Positions 23,701 to 35,090 of a DNA stretch of 64,000 nucleotides are shown piece after piece; position 1 is the first letter of the stretch; each line of letters starts with the position of its first letter. The translations under genes were made by a program, and so were the position numbers. The notes under the pieces were generated by a model. That model made no database searches and was not told the origin of the DNA. It saw nothing but the letters and a program-made list of their open reading frames with translations. The DNA is from Pristionchus mayeri. Its lineage: Eukaryota; Nematoda; Chromadorea; Rhabditida; Neodiplogasteridae. The stretch lies in assembly GCA_036245805.1 (NCBI GenBank), contig BTRK01000004.1, positions 6,014,001-6,078,000 of the forward strand, written 5' to 3'.

Positions 23701-24828
23701 GATCTCCTCCGAATATGTTGAATAAATTGTCTGGAGTTCCATCCCCGTAGGAGCTCATTCATATGTGCATCACACACGAATTGACCCATTAAATTCGCTC
23801 TAACATATTGAGGAGTCGCATCAACAAAAAGACCGGCGCCTCGGCCAAGAATCAACTCTAGCTCATTCACTGTGCCGTGCTCTTTCGTTCGCTTTTTCTC
23901 CAAATCCACCATGCTGAAGGGAGATGATATACACAAAAATAAACCCGTTTCTAACCTCGTATATCCTCCATCGCAGTTTGTGGAAACAATTGAATGAGCT
24001 TCTCGATCTAACGTCTCCACTTGTTGCTTCTGCACCGTCTTGAAATAGCATCGACTCTCCGAAGCATCTGAACATTTTCATTAATTCTAAATATCTGGCG
24101 TATATGTATTTGATTTGTTTTGACTAAGTACAAATTTAGAATATTTGTATGTACAATTTTAAACACCCACCAATCACATTGATCTGAAGTACTGCTTCGT
24201 CCATTTCGGTTTCGGACTCACGCATGGCATCTGTCTTCTCAATATTCTCGAATCTCCGAGCTAGCTCGTAAGCCTTGGAGAGATTTCTCGGTTCTTCATC
24301 GTCGTAAATCTTCCACCGAATAGTATCTTTCAATCCACTAATGAATACTTCCAGTGTGGGGGTAACTCGATGCTCAGGATTGAATGGGAAGGCAAAGCGA
24401 GCAGTTTTCTCAATTCGGGAGCGGAAAGAGAGGACAGACTCATCACATCGCTGCTTTAGACCCATGAGTTCTTGCTGCGCGAATCGGATGTCTTGTGAAG
24501 TGTGGAATATATGCATGAGAGCATTAAAGTATGCTTCCCAATCGTCGTTCGTCTTGAGGTCTTCCGGAATACTATCATATAGAGTGCGCTCATCATTCTC
24601 GAATAGTTTTCCGAACACAAATTTCGTCGATTTCACTTCGAGATCAATCTTCGTAAGGCGCAGTTCTCCAATAAATTCGTTCGCGAAAGATGCAAAGTCT
24701 CGCTCGTTCCTTTTGAATTTGGGTAAAGTGCCAAGATACTCAATAACTTGCATTTCCTCTTGGATGGTAAGGCGTTTGGAGCTATTCCGGAGCTCAATCG
24801 ATTTGTTGCGGCTCTGGCCATTACCCAT
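20765..24828 (-). CDS. Gag-like plus zinc and RNase-H-like core protein, 11 exons
   Basis: Start MGNGQSRNK at 24828, eight bases after a TTTTTTTTCAG trans-splice-type acceptor. Exon 1 (24828-24171) is a retrotransposon Gag-like domain (DFASFANEFIGEL; QQELMGLKQRCDESVLSF). Then, with matching phases except as noted: 24067-23956; 23913-23564 (FVCDAHMNELLRGW); from 23519 (PICPSCAAH, acidic run, LYLKTDFRLHLK), whose 3' end is unsure; 23161-23071 (CQGKDHSHTLRCPRC); 23027-22900; 22853-22703; 22648-22557 (GMSWHVFHVIAKV ... NSNKQ); 22394-22301 (D, then LRGDNA); 22242-22112 (GAYHS ... SFSEAQNGKSSCDR); from 21927 (DYVTRGNNI). The last exon needs a 1-nt shift at ~21811-21860, then runs 348 codons with a C2H2 finger (CNECGATFLKYGNLLRHLDIGRH) and NAQQIRSYFTTLC. 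I recall the QD ... RSDNAG.YH ... SEPQ.GK.ACDR pattern from uncharacterised animal proteins; a DDE/DDD-type nuclease role is inferred. Confidence 0.68.
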
Positions 24829-25305
24829 TGTGGTTTCTGAAAAAAAAACAGTGTAGGAGTAAAATGATTCCATAGCCTTTTCGGCAGTCTTAACCAATAC
24901 ATGGACATGAGAACCTCGATCTCGGGAAGAACAAATAAAAACAACGAGAGAAAAGAAGAGAACGAAAAGTGTTATTGGGAACACACTGATCCACAATCAG
25001 ATGGGCAGGGTTGGTGACCTCGTTTACTCCCCCTCCCTCTACTGAGAGGGGAGGTCAGCTGGCAGATGGGATATTGAGATATGCCCGGTCGGGAGAAGGG
25101 AGCGGGGGTGTAATAAAGAAGAGAGGGATGATTGAAATAGAAAAGGAGCCTTAGAAGGAATACATTGCGAGAAATATGAGAACCAAGCAAAAAGAATTTG
25201 CCCACTGCATAATCCAAAGCAATTTTCCTCTTACTATTACTTAAATTTACGTACCATTCCGCACCACATAGAAAACTTGAGCACTTCGGAGAATACAATT
25301 TAATA

Positions 25306-25867
25306 TGGCAAAACATTCGTGCATTAGAGGGGATTCGAACCCTCGGGTAAAATGAAATCAGTAGTAAACACTTCGCACTTTGCCAAACCATTGACGCGGT
25401 CGTACGCTCAAAACCCGCTGAGTGTGCCTTAGTCAAAGCACTATAAAATTGTCGCACATCGGTAAAATTCGCTGAAAATCGAGTATGTTATGTAGTTTTG
25501 CACGTGGAATTCGAAAATGTGAAAATCTCAGGGATACGCGGGGAAATTTTTTTCACGGCTTTAAAAAAACATCGAAAATCGACGTTTTGGACTCTTTATC
25601 GATGTTATTTCTCTTCCAAGCTATGTTTTTCGTTGTTTTCATCAAAAAATACTCCAGAAAAACCTATAATATCTTACTTTTATCCAATTTGAAAATTTCG
25701 ATTTTTTTTGGGCCTGGTCTGGCATTTTTCGGAAACTGCACCATAGGCACTCATATTGGGCCAAATATCAGCACTCGGTATGGGAACTTCACCAGCAAAA
25801 TATTGAGGGGGGTTGCAAAAAAGCCATCCGTGTGGTTGCTACGTTTTCTCATAGAACGTTTCTTAAA
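25306..25867. repeat. Right TIR of the 5.7-kb element
   Basis: Reverse complement of 20127-20698, ending GCTACGTTTTCTCATAGAACG then TTTCTTAAA. Confidence 0.88.
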
Positions 25868-27285
25868 GTGCTGAACTACTGAAAGGAACTAATACTGAAA
25901 GAATTCGAGAAAAAATGGTTAATTGAAAACGAGAGAAAAGCTAAGGAGTTTGTCCATGTTTCCCATGTTTCACTTTTTTGCGACGATAAACAGTAGTTAC
26001 GCTTCGATCGCAAAATCGCGAGCAAAGCGCTTATTAGTCTTCCACTGCAACTTTCGATTTGAATTTCACACACTACAACTTCAAACTGTGCTGAATGTCC
26101 TACGCAAACTACTCCATTTCCTTCTCGCAAGAGTTCGAGATTGTTCGAATCGCTCTCTATGGTGTAGTCGGTACTGTGACACTGCTGCGTATCGACGCAG
26201 AGGTAAATTGCAGGATTTTTGTCGATTTCCGCAAATATAGTTTCAATTTTCTTCACAATTCGACAAAGCAAAGCACTGTCTGCAGATTACATCAGGCTTC
26301 TGCTAATTTTGAAGGCAAGTTTACTTGATTAATTTAGCCAAAGCACTTTTATCGATTTTTCAACTGCTCTACGATGTTCAAACGTGTTCCCTCTTCATCG
26401 TTGGTCCTCTCTTTCCCTGTGTTGGCATCTTCATGAAGGGAATCGGAGTCTACCTAGGCATTAGTGCCCACTCATCCTTGGTACGCTTTTCAGATTTGCC
26501 TTATCCGTAATGTACGTTAAGGTTATGAATTTCACGACCGTTTCAATTATGAGCGCGTTGTTTAACTGCTGTCTTTTCCACAGACAACAGGTGATTCTGC
26601 CCTATGATCATCCAATGAAGGTTTGTTTTTTATGTTGCTTTGTTATTATTTTGTTTTCATTTTTTGAATAACCTGATTTTGCAGCTTCGGCAACGTGGTG
26701 TCTACTGTGTTTATCTCGTGATGAATCTTGTCATGATATTCAATCCAATTTCGTTCATATTCACGACAAAAGATGACAGAGAAGAGCAGGGAGCTGTCAT
26801 AGCGAAAGTGAGTTACCGATTGAGTAGTCATGTTAGTTTGAGTGCAATAAATGAGCCTTGGTCCCTTGATTTCCAAGGTTTTCTCACTACTCTCACCTGA
26901 AATGATCAGATTCTTTCACCGCACTATTTGAGAACGTTTCATGCAGACGCCAATGTCCTGGTTACTTCAAGTATCATCATTTAAAATATACACCAACGAC
27001 AATTGTCCATTGATGATGCTCTTCCACTTCCCTCTTATGCTGGTACAAATACGTTTCAAGAAAATATTAATCAATTTTCTCGATTAGATAACTTTCGGAC
27101 TATGCACGCTAACAACGACGATGCTAACTCAGCACGCAACGAGAGTAATGAATGCGAGGTTTGTTTCTTCAAATTTCAAGTGTTTCACATATTGGAATAC
27201 CATCGTAGATATTTCAAGTTTTTTGCATATTGGAATACCATCGTACATATTAGAAAACTTGAAACATTTCCTAATGTCGATTGTA

Positions 27286-28530
27286 TTGGGGTGTCCGGAA
27301 AGTTCGTATAATTTTTTGTTTTTATTTTTTATTCAATGCTTTACAATTCTCAGTGACCAATGTATGCCCCCTTCTTTCTCACTACCTCCCTCCAGCGATT
27401 GGGCAGGGTCTCGATTCCTCTTTTCCAGAATGCGGGTTTCTTAGAGAGCGCCCAGTTCACGAAAGCCCTCACAACTTCATCTCGATTCTTGAACTTCTTT
27501 CCGTTGCAGAAGTCAGAGAGAGAGAGCGGAAGCAGTGGTAGTCGCATGGGGAGAGATCCGGGGAATACGGTGGATGGGGAATCCTCTCGATCTTCAGCTC
27601 GTCCATTTTCTTCTGGGTCATCTTCGCTCGATGTGGGCGAGCATTGTCCATCAGAAGAAGAATTTTGCCCTGGTTCAGGAGTCTGGAAGGGACTCTGATC
27701 GCGACATCTTCCAGTTGTTCAGAGAAGAGGTCGGCATTGATGCTGGTGCCAGGGGCGAGGATCTCCCAGTAGATGGGACCGAGCACTGAGAAGAAGAAGC
27801 AGAGGAGTTCCTTCTTTCCGTGCTCTTACTTCTTCGGGACGGGCGTGGGCTTCTCATCTGCATCCACCCATTGCAGTCTCCTCACAGGGTTATCGTACGT
27901 GATCCACTTCTCATCTGTAGCGATGATGGAATTGACCCATCGAAGATTGGATCTACGATGGAGTAATTCCCGACAGACTTGAACACGATTTTTCAGCTGT
28001 TCGGGGGAGAGGTCATGGGGAATCACTTGTGGGAGTTTCGGCTTCTTCCCAGATCGATGGAGGATATCGGACACCGTTGATCTGGGAGTACCAGTATCCT
28101 TCTTCAACTCACGCACACTGGCCATGGGCTTGCGCTTCAGTGGGCGGAGAACGAGAGGCTGATCGAGGGAGGGAGGGCGTCCAGAGCGGGGTTGATCATC
28201 GAGACCAAACTCCCTTTTCTTGAAGCGGGAGAACCACTTATAGCAGAAGGGTATGGAGGGGGCGTCAGCTCCTTCCGACGGGGCCAGGGCAGAGTGGGCC
28301 TCCTTCACGGATCGGCCAAGACGGTAGCAATGAAGTAAACCTGCTCGGAGGTAGAGATGGGAGTCCATCACAAGAATTAATGTAGCAACTAGGAGACTGA
28401 TTAAATCCTCTCACTACTCAACGTCAGAATGATGCAATACATTGTTGACAAACAGATTGCGCAATCACTGCATTTGATCGCGAACTGACTTTTTTTCCGA
28501 AGCATTATACGAACTTTCCGGACACCCCAA
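27286..28530 (-). mobile_element. mariner-family transposon, copy 2
   Basis: 1245 bp flanked by TA (27284-27285 and 28531-28532), ends TTGGGGTGTCCGGAAAGTTCG. It is inserted in receptor F, on the opposite strand, and is a close relative of 10167-11397. Confidence 0.95.
27350..28368 (-). pseudogene. mariner transposase, inactivated copy 2
   Basis: From ATG at 28368 the frame is open through a complete DNA-binding region (WFSRFKKREFGLDDQPRSG), past ATDEKW, to a TAA near 27828 where copy 1 has GAA. It resumes (SVLGPIYWEIL ... LLMDNARPH ... YSPDLSPCDYHCF) until one extra CT in a CT-repeat at ~27515 shifts the frame; the end, 27547-27350, is again open. So it has one nonsense change and one slippage frameshift, different from the lesions in copy 1. 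Confidence 0.92.
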
Positions 28531-29308
28531 TAGTTGTACAATCATACTTTGCCCAGACGTGACCAAATCAGCGCGGCGACAATCACAATGCAGCAACGAC
28601 TCATCAGCAGTCTCCAATTTCAGGTTCGAAAGAAAAAAGCAAACTAAGTGTATTTTCATCAAATCATACATGCTTCATAGATGAACGTTACCACAGCCGG
28701 ACTCGGGTTGCCAGCAGCATACTGGGCAGCCTGCATAATCACTGGCTTCGTACTGCCCAGTAATCACCCGCAGTTGTCTCTTAGAAGCATTCATTCCGCG
28801 CAATCGGGCTCTTTGGCGACTCTAGAATCCGTTGTCACGTAATTCGTATTCCGGAAGTTTTCCTGTGACGGTCTGTCACTACTTTTATGCTATTCTGACC
28901 AACGGCGTAAAAGTGGATTCTAGGTTACATAGTGGGTCTTTAATATGATCTGGTTTGTAGACGTAACATCTAGCCTCATGCTGTTCCTGCCACTTTCGTC
29001 ATTTTGCAATTCACTGCACTCCATCGTCTCTAAAAAGGTGAAATTTTGCAGAAAAAATTAAATTTAATTAATTACATATATTATTAATCATTCAAACCGG
29101 TAGAGTGTGGTTTTTGAGGATACCTTGGTATTGCATCTAAAACAATAAGGTTTTTGCAGTCTTCACGCGATTTCATCTTGGATACTCTGCGAATTAGGAA
29201 ATCGAAAGTGGTAGCGCGACGGCGCGTCTCGACCAATGCATTCACAACCACGCCCAATTCAAGCCCACCTAACCGTAATCGACGAATCTAAGAAGATTGC
29301 TTGCCACA

Positions 29309-29881
29309 TCACATCACTAGTCTACTCTAACACGAACTGAACGACGCCACCGCAGTCTTCCCGATGGTCCGTGCACACATTTCAAGTTCAACTCGTTCTT
29401 ATAAAATATGATGTTTGCAAACGATTTTTCTATTTGTGATTGCAGAAAAAAGATACTATGGCTAGACTCCCCAAGCTCCGCCCACTTTCCTCTGACACAT
29501 TTCACCTCGAAAGCGAGATTTAGGGAACACAAGCTTCATTCGCAACCAAATCAATCGCTCAAAAAAGGATTCGGAAGCTCTTTCCATTACCTTTCGATAT
29601 AGCCCTGGCCCGCTGGTAAAAGGTTTCTCTGAATAGGTCAGCATACGATAATTAAGTTGCAAAAACGCTGGAAAACGCTGGTTTGGCGCTCCCAGTGAAG
29701 AGAGCGGAGTGAATCTCTCGCCTCGTCACATCACTAGTCTACTCTAACACGAACTGAACGACGCCACCGCAGTCTTCCGGATGGTCCGTGCACACATTTA
29801 AAGTTAAACTCGTTCTTATAAAATATGATGTTTGCAAACGATTTTTCTATTTTTGATTGCAGAAAAAAGATACTATGGCTA
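29309..29881. repeat. 156-bp direct duplication, 417 bp apart
   Basis: 29309-29464 and 29726-29881 are nearly identical (TCACATCACTAGTCTACTC to AAGATACTATGGCTA, with a handful of substitutions). The bases after the two copies differ. The 261 bp between them include AGACTCCCCAAGCTCCGCCC. No gene is seen in 28860-30137. Confidence 0.85.
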
Positions 29882-30137
29882 CAAACTCAAATATTATATA
29901 TTCACTGACATTCACTGGCATTCATATATTCAGAGTAGTGTGACAGGCTACAAACAAAGAAACCCATTCTCTTATGGCTACAAATTAACTCTATTCTTAC
30001 GCTCATTCTTGCATTTTTCTCAGCAGTATTAACAGCATTCGACCTCGCCGGATTGCACCACCTATCGTAGTCGTGGCTTAAAATCGCTTGGCGTACAGTT
30101 GGCGTACACTTGCACAGTTGTTTATATATTTCTGAAG

Positions 30138-32707
30138 ATGTCAATCGATTTTCTGCGAATAGTACATAATTGCTGCTGTGCGAGCACTATTCTCACAAAC
30201 ATCCTGCTCGGAACAATAATCGTAAAAACGAACGTACAAGTTTTATAGTAAGTTTTACTGAGTAATTCATCTGGAGTATTTATACGCGTGATAAGCGGTT
30301 GTCAATTGGAAAATTACGGGACAATTGAAATGATGAAACCCATTTCAGTCCTTATTCGATTATTTTGGTGAATTTCGTGATCATTGAGATCGTGACTGCC
30401 TCATCTTCGTTTCTCATGTTCTACAGGCAAATATGATACCAGACCAATTAAAGGAAGATAGTGTCATTTTAGAGCAATGGATACCCCTGAATTCATAATC
30501 GCCGCTATGACCGGACCGTGCGTTCTGACAGGTAATCTCAGGTTCGCAGCGTTCCTCAGAGTCTAGAAAAAACTTCTTTGCGACTAAAACTATTATATAA
30601 AGATATGTATCTTCAATGGAATTTCAATGATTTGAAATCGTTTTGTTGTTATGACAAGTTACCGCACTTGTGTGGCTTCGGACACGGAGTGTTTTGAATT
30701 GCTTCCTAAGTAGTTAATGATCTATTGTAGAGGTTGTTTTTTTTCCATCTGGGCTGTCACTCCATTACTTTGCTATCGTTTATATTGATTTATCCTCTAA
30801 ATATCTTCAGTAATTCCCGAAATCCTAACCATTGATATTGTAATCATAGCGACTCGGGAGTAAATGTAAAATAGTATTATAATTAATTTGCTCAGGTTCG
30901 CTCCGATTCTGCATGGCTGCTAGGCAGTGCGCTCTGCATGGCCTAGCTCACTATAGCGTCCTGCTGGCCGTCAGCTTCTGCTACAGGTAAGAACCACACT
31001 CCTTATTTGGTATCCCGTAGGGCATCCACTGTTACGGGCAAAAAGTGTATCCCCCTCCTCTATTCTGTTTAGAGAGAACTTATCACAGAGTGCCGATGTC
31101 GATTCATTAAAAAATGTTCATCATTTGCAGGTACAACGTGCTAAAATTCCCGCCACCTGAAGTTTTGCTGCTCATTTGCGTGCTCATTGCAGTCTACGCG
31201 CCAACTGCGCTTATTTTTGTTAGTGTCTTCTTCTCGGGATTGTATTTCAGCCTAGGAAGTAGCGTTCGAGAAAGCATACCACGGTATCTTCATTCTCCAC
31301 TCGCCTCTCGAAAGGTCGAGATAGTGTGTGAAATGGAGAGAGAGCGGAATACTTTCTCGAACTCTGCTGCTCTGGTCTCTTCCAGCCAGTTGGTGGGCAT
31401 CTCGCAACCCACTGGTCAGGTTACCGACTGCTCAGACAGCTGCTTTTGACAAGTGGTTAGAACGGGCGGATCTTATCCTGACCAGTGGGTGGGGAGTTGC
31501 CCACTAAATGGTTGGAAGTAAGCAGAGTATACAGACTCTCGAATTCTTCGCGCCATTCTTTGATGAAGAAAAGCTGAGGCTGATCATGGCGACAATTCAA
31601 CCTAATTACGTCTTTGACACTCGAGCTAAAACTGAATTTCTAATCGGTGAGCAAGAGATTTCCCAAAGTTTTAATGTGTTGCTCTAATCCCCACGAATCC
31701 CTACTCAATCCTACAAAAAATATGTTGTGAACGGAGAGAATTCTCAGTTATTTTAATGACAAAATGTAGGCACAACCTGGACTGGCGTGCCCCTGTTGGC
31801 CATGCGATGGGTCGAGTGCATAATCGGCCCGGTGTACTTCGTAATCCTCATTTGCTTCCTAAAAATTCATCGTCATCTCGGATCCACTCTGAAGATGAGC
31901 CAGCAAAGCATCAGAATGCACCGAGAAGTCATCAAAGTATGCGGCATAGTGTTCGATAAACGATCAGGGTTCTCTCATTTGGAAATGTTTGTCCATTTTT
32001 CTGGTAGGTTTCAGTTGCTCTAAGTAAAGAAGCGATCGTCAACTGCATAGATATACTGAAACAGATCCGGAAAGACATCAACAATTTTCCAATGAGAGAA
32101 CTCTATAAACGACCCTTCATATCAACATTTCCTACACTGTGAAATGAAAAAGCACTGACCCGTTTATCGAACTCTAGTGATCAAGCAAAACTCGAAATGT
32201 TCACCTTTAGGCTCTGTCATTCCAAGCACTCCTTCCCAGCTTTTACTTAATTGCCGCGGTCTACATTGTAGCTAAAGAGCGTGGCATAGTTGAGGAGTGG
32301 GAGCAAGCTGGCCATATTCCGAGCGTGGTTAGCACTATTTTTGGATTAACAAAAATACAAAATTAACTATCGAAACTGAGCGTAATGAGCGAAAGCACAT
32401 CGTAAACATTCATAAAATTCATCAAATCGCGTTACAATATGATCCAGATTTGCTTGATGATACTGGCTGCGAGCCCACTCATCACACTCTTCTTTATTCG
32501 ACCTTACCGACTGTCAGTATTGATGATCCGTAAATCTAATTAGCAAATATGATATTTCAATCATTAATTATAGAATTGCCAATAACATTAACGACATTAA
32601 ATTTGCGCTTTCAGAACTGTCAAGGCTCTTATGTCAACCCGTACGTTCAACTACCAAAATCAGATCCTAACAAAGGTGTCATCAACAAGTGCGGGCACGT
32701 CCAATAA
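30138..32707 (+). CDS. Serpentine receptor class delta (Srd), ten exons
   Basis: Exons: 30138-30247, 30349-30426, 30473-30531, 30896-30986, 31131-31218, 31535-31646, 31770-31936, 32211 to ~32327, 32448 to ~32516, 32615-32707, with phases that join without a stop. Diagnostic Srd pieces: YSIILVNFVIIE (TM2), AMTGPC, HYSVLLAVSFCYR followed by YNVLKFPPPEVLLL (TM3-loop-TM4), IQPNYVFDT, YFVILICFLKIHRHL with MSQQSIRMHREVIK (TM5 to TM6 loop), ALSFQALLPSFYLIAAVYI (TM6), ASPLITLFFIRPYR (TM7). Intron 2 is GC-AG (ACAG then GCAAAT). Intron 5 contains a foldback MITE. The last two donors are the least certain. Predicted chemosensory receptor in sensory neurons (family knowledge). Confidence 0.85.
31361..31528. 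mobile_element. Foldback MITE in srd intron 5
   Basis: Imperfect inverted repeat from ACTCTGCTG to AAGCAGAGT with CCCACTGGTCAGG against CCTGACCAGTGGGTGGGG in the stem. It is related to the element at 63148-63385 (shared GTGGGCAACTCCCCACCCAC core). Confidence 0.8.
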
Positions 32708-32875
32708 GCCGTGAGATCAATGTTTTGGCATTCGAGCTATGATTTATTACATTGTTGTGTAAGATTATGTGAGCATAAAAAATTGTTCTTAAATTGTCCG
32801 AAATTTATAAAGCACATCAAAATCTCGCCCAAGCTCGTTGCTGATTTTATAACTTATGAGCCTCGCGAGAAGACT

Positions 32876-33911
32876 CCATATCACGCCTCTCACGAGAGAA
32901 TCGAGCTAGAATCGCCATTCCAGAGAATGGAGGGAAAACCGTGAAATGAGTTCTAACCGGATTTGGGTATCCTGAGGCATGTCTGACACTACCCCAAAGT
33001 CTCATTGTGCAGACTTCATTTTGGAGCTGCCTACGCCCGGCATGATATCGAGAGCTCTCACTTTGAGCTCTCATATCTCGGTTACGGTGAAAGATAGAAT
33101 AAAATTGACTTCTGAGATACCCCAACCCATTTTTCGAGCTCTATCGATCTATGTAGATCATTTTGCCTGAATTTCAAATTTAAAAGTTATACGCAAGAGG
33201 TAAATTTTCTCAAAAGTGTAGGTAAAGAAGCAGCCCCTTTTTACGTATGTTGTAGAACTTTCCAAGGGCTATCGAATGAGTGGTTTGCGCAAAAAATAGC
33301 CGGGGTATAGTTCGGGTTAAGGCCTTTTTAGTTTTCCCGATAATTTGAATGCAATTCATTTCATTCCGAACCGCGTTCAGACCGCTCATCTCGCCCGGTC
33401 CACCAAGAATGATTGTCTTTCCTAAACATTTTCTGAAGAAAAATAACTTCAAATCATCGGGAAAACTAAAAAGGCCTTAACCCGAATTATACCCCTGCTA
33501 TTTTTTGCGCAAACCACTCTTTCGATAGCCCTTGGAAAGTTCAACAACATACGTAAAAACGGGCTGCTTCTTTACCTACACTATTGAGAAAATTTACCTC
33601 TTGCGTATAACTTTTAAATTTGACATTCAGGCAAAATGATCTACATAGATCGATAGAGCTCGAAAAATGGGTTGGGGTATCTCAGAAGTCAATTTTGTTT
33701 TATCTTTCACTGTGACCGAGATATGAGAGCTCAAAGTGAGAGCTGTCGACATCATACCCGGCGTAGGCAGCTCCAAAATGAAGTCTGCACAATGAGACTT
33801 TGGGGTAATGTCAGACATGCCTCATGATGCCTAAATCAGGTTAGAACTCATTCCACGGGTTTCCCTCCATTCCCTGGTTCAGCTCGATTCTCTCGTGAGG
33901 GGCGTGATATG
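32876..33911. repeat. Foldback element III
   Basis: Arms of ~470 bp (32876 to ~33345 and ~33453 to 33911) begin ATATCACGCCTCTCACGAGAG and end with its complement; the ~107-bp middle is mostly unpaired. Arms are slightly diverged. No coding potential is supported. It is related to 38305-39178. Confidence 0.88.
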
Positions 33912-34653
33912 ACATTTCCATTCGGGGGTATAGGTCCGGTCTGAGGGAGACCAAAATAATAAATCTCATTGTAGTTCGTATAACAATATCGATATGTCTG
34001 TCCTGAGTGTTCGTCTACATACAAATGAATAGTGTGTCCTCGATGCTTTTACTGCACACAAGCAAAGGAAGATAGCGCGTGCATGCGTTTTTTTCGATGA
34101 GCAAGGAACCAAGGTCTGGGTATTTTGACCTGGTCATTCGTAAATAATAAACAATCCGATCAGGAAAATTAAGAATGCAGGAAAACATTACTTCCGTAAC
34201 CGGAAGAACCAGAAAAATGTATGGCCGTCGCTGCTTGTCTTGCAATTCGTCGTGGGATTGATAATACTGGAGAAGCCCGTTACACTTCTGCCATAAAGAG
34301 TGGGAATCGTATCGAGTCCTCGATCTCGCATTTTAAACCCTATTGATTCTATTATTTCCACACGTTATCGATAGTAATATTGTTTAACAGGGTCCCGTGA
34401 GTAATTTATAAGCGTATTATATGTTTTAACAATTTCGAAATGCTGAGACTCATTTCTACCAATGACTTGCAATGCTCCTCCATCACACAGTTCTGACAGA
34501 ATCGAACAAAAATACAAACATCTGACCAAAAGATTCTAAAATGTTCGAAGAATAACATACGATATAACCTTCCTTGTGAAAATTGACTTCCTCAATTTGA
34601 CACACACATAATATATCACAACATATCGAAACATCAACTTCAACTCAGTCAAA
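33912..34653. other. Intergenic, nothing recognised
   Basis: AT-rich; no exon, repeat or RNA gene recognised between foldback III and the small open frame at 34654. Confidence 0.4.
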
Positions 34654-35090
34654 ATGAAAAAAAAATTTCAGTGTTATGATGTCCATGCGCTGATGGTGGC
34701 GGCACCATTTGTCCGTCTGATTCCACTGCCAAACGGTTCAGCAGTAGTCGTGGGGAAGAATATATTCATAAGTCGCTGTCGAATGGACATGTTCGTGATG
34801 AGTAGCATTGGAGCCGGCGAGAGATACCGGAAATTAGGTTTCATCATCAATCGATCGGGACGAAATTTCAAATCGCGGCGCTATGGTGCTCCTTGAGCAA
34901 AAGAGGAGAATTTATGGAAAAATTATGCAAAGGACTATTTATGTATACTTTCGCTTTCACCCACTTCAAGTCAGTGAGCCATGGCAGTTGGAATGTGAAG
35001 AAAGACATTATGCCACGATTCAATGTTCGCGTATTGGACAAGTTGATGCAGAAGACTATCTGGAACCGCAAATTGAGCAAAATTGAGCAA
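34654..35090 (+). CDS. Unidentified small gene, possibly frame-broken
   Basis: An open frame starts MKKKFQCYDV at 34654 and runs to 34896 (MVAAPFVRLIPLPNG ... GERYRKLGFIINRSGRNFK). A second frame opens at about 34893 (SKRGEFMEKLCKGLF) and ends at a TAG near 35090 (KIEQ); an AATAAA signal follows at ~35141. Joining them needs a 1-nt shift near 34885-34893, or an intron I cannot see. ATTTCAG at 34664-34670 could instead be an acceptor. No domain recognised. Confidence 0.35.

Larger units (their letters stand above)
20127..25867. mobile_element. 5.7-kb TIR element with gag-like/RNase-H-like gene
   Basis: Terminal inverted repeats of ~570 bp (20127-20698 and 25306-25867) start TTTAAGAGACGTTCCACGAG and end next to GCATGAATGTTTTGCCA. 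They enclose one multi-exon minus-strand gene (20765-24828) that runs toward the left end. The TIRs match closely, with small indels (the right copy lacks ~15 bp near 25835). No clear target duplication was found. A fragment of the same outer TIR occurs alone at 46436-46600. Large TIRs plus a single internal protein gene suggest a DNA transposon. I do not recognise it as a named superfamily. Confidence 0.78.
26095..28853 (+). pseudogene. Srh/Sri-like chemoreceptor F, split by mariner
   Basis: Segments in order: MSYANYSISF (26095-26202); 26338-26500 with LLSIFQLLYDVQTCSLF and a proline-rich TM3 (GPLFPCVGIFMKG); 26505-26620 with SIMSALFNCCLFHRQQ (the R-Q motif after TM4); ~26687-26810 LRQRGVYCVYLVMNL (TM5); ~26947 onward WLLQVSSFKIYT. 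After the mariner (27286-28530) come MQQRLISSLQFQ at ~28594-28630 (the ...SL..Q before TM6) and a TM6/7 piece from 28681 (ITGFVLP, SIHSAQSGSLATLESVV) ending at a stop near 28840. Frame slips at ~26490 and phase conflicts point to decay besides the insertion. Confidence 0.6.
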
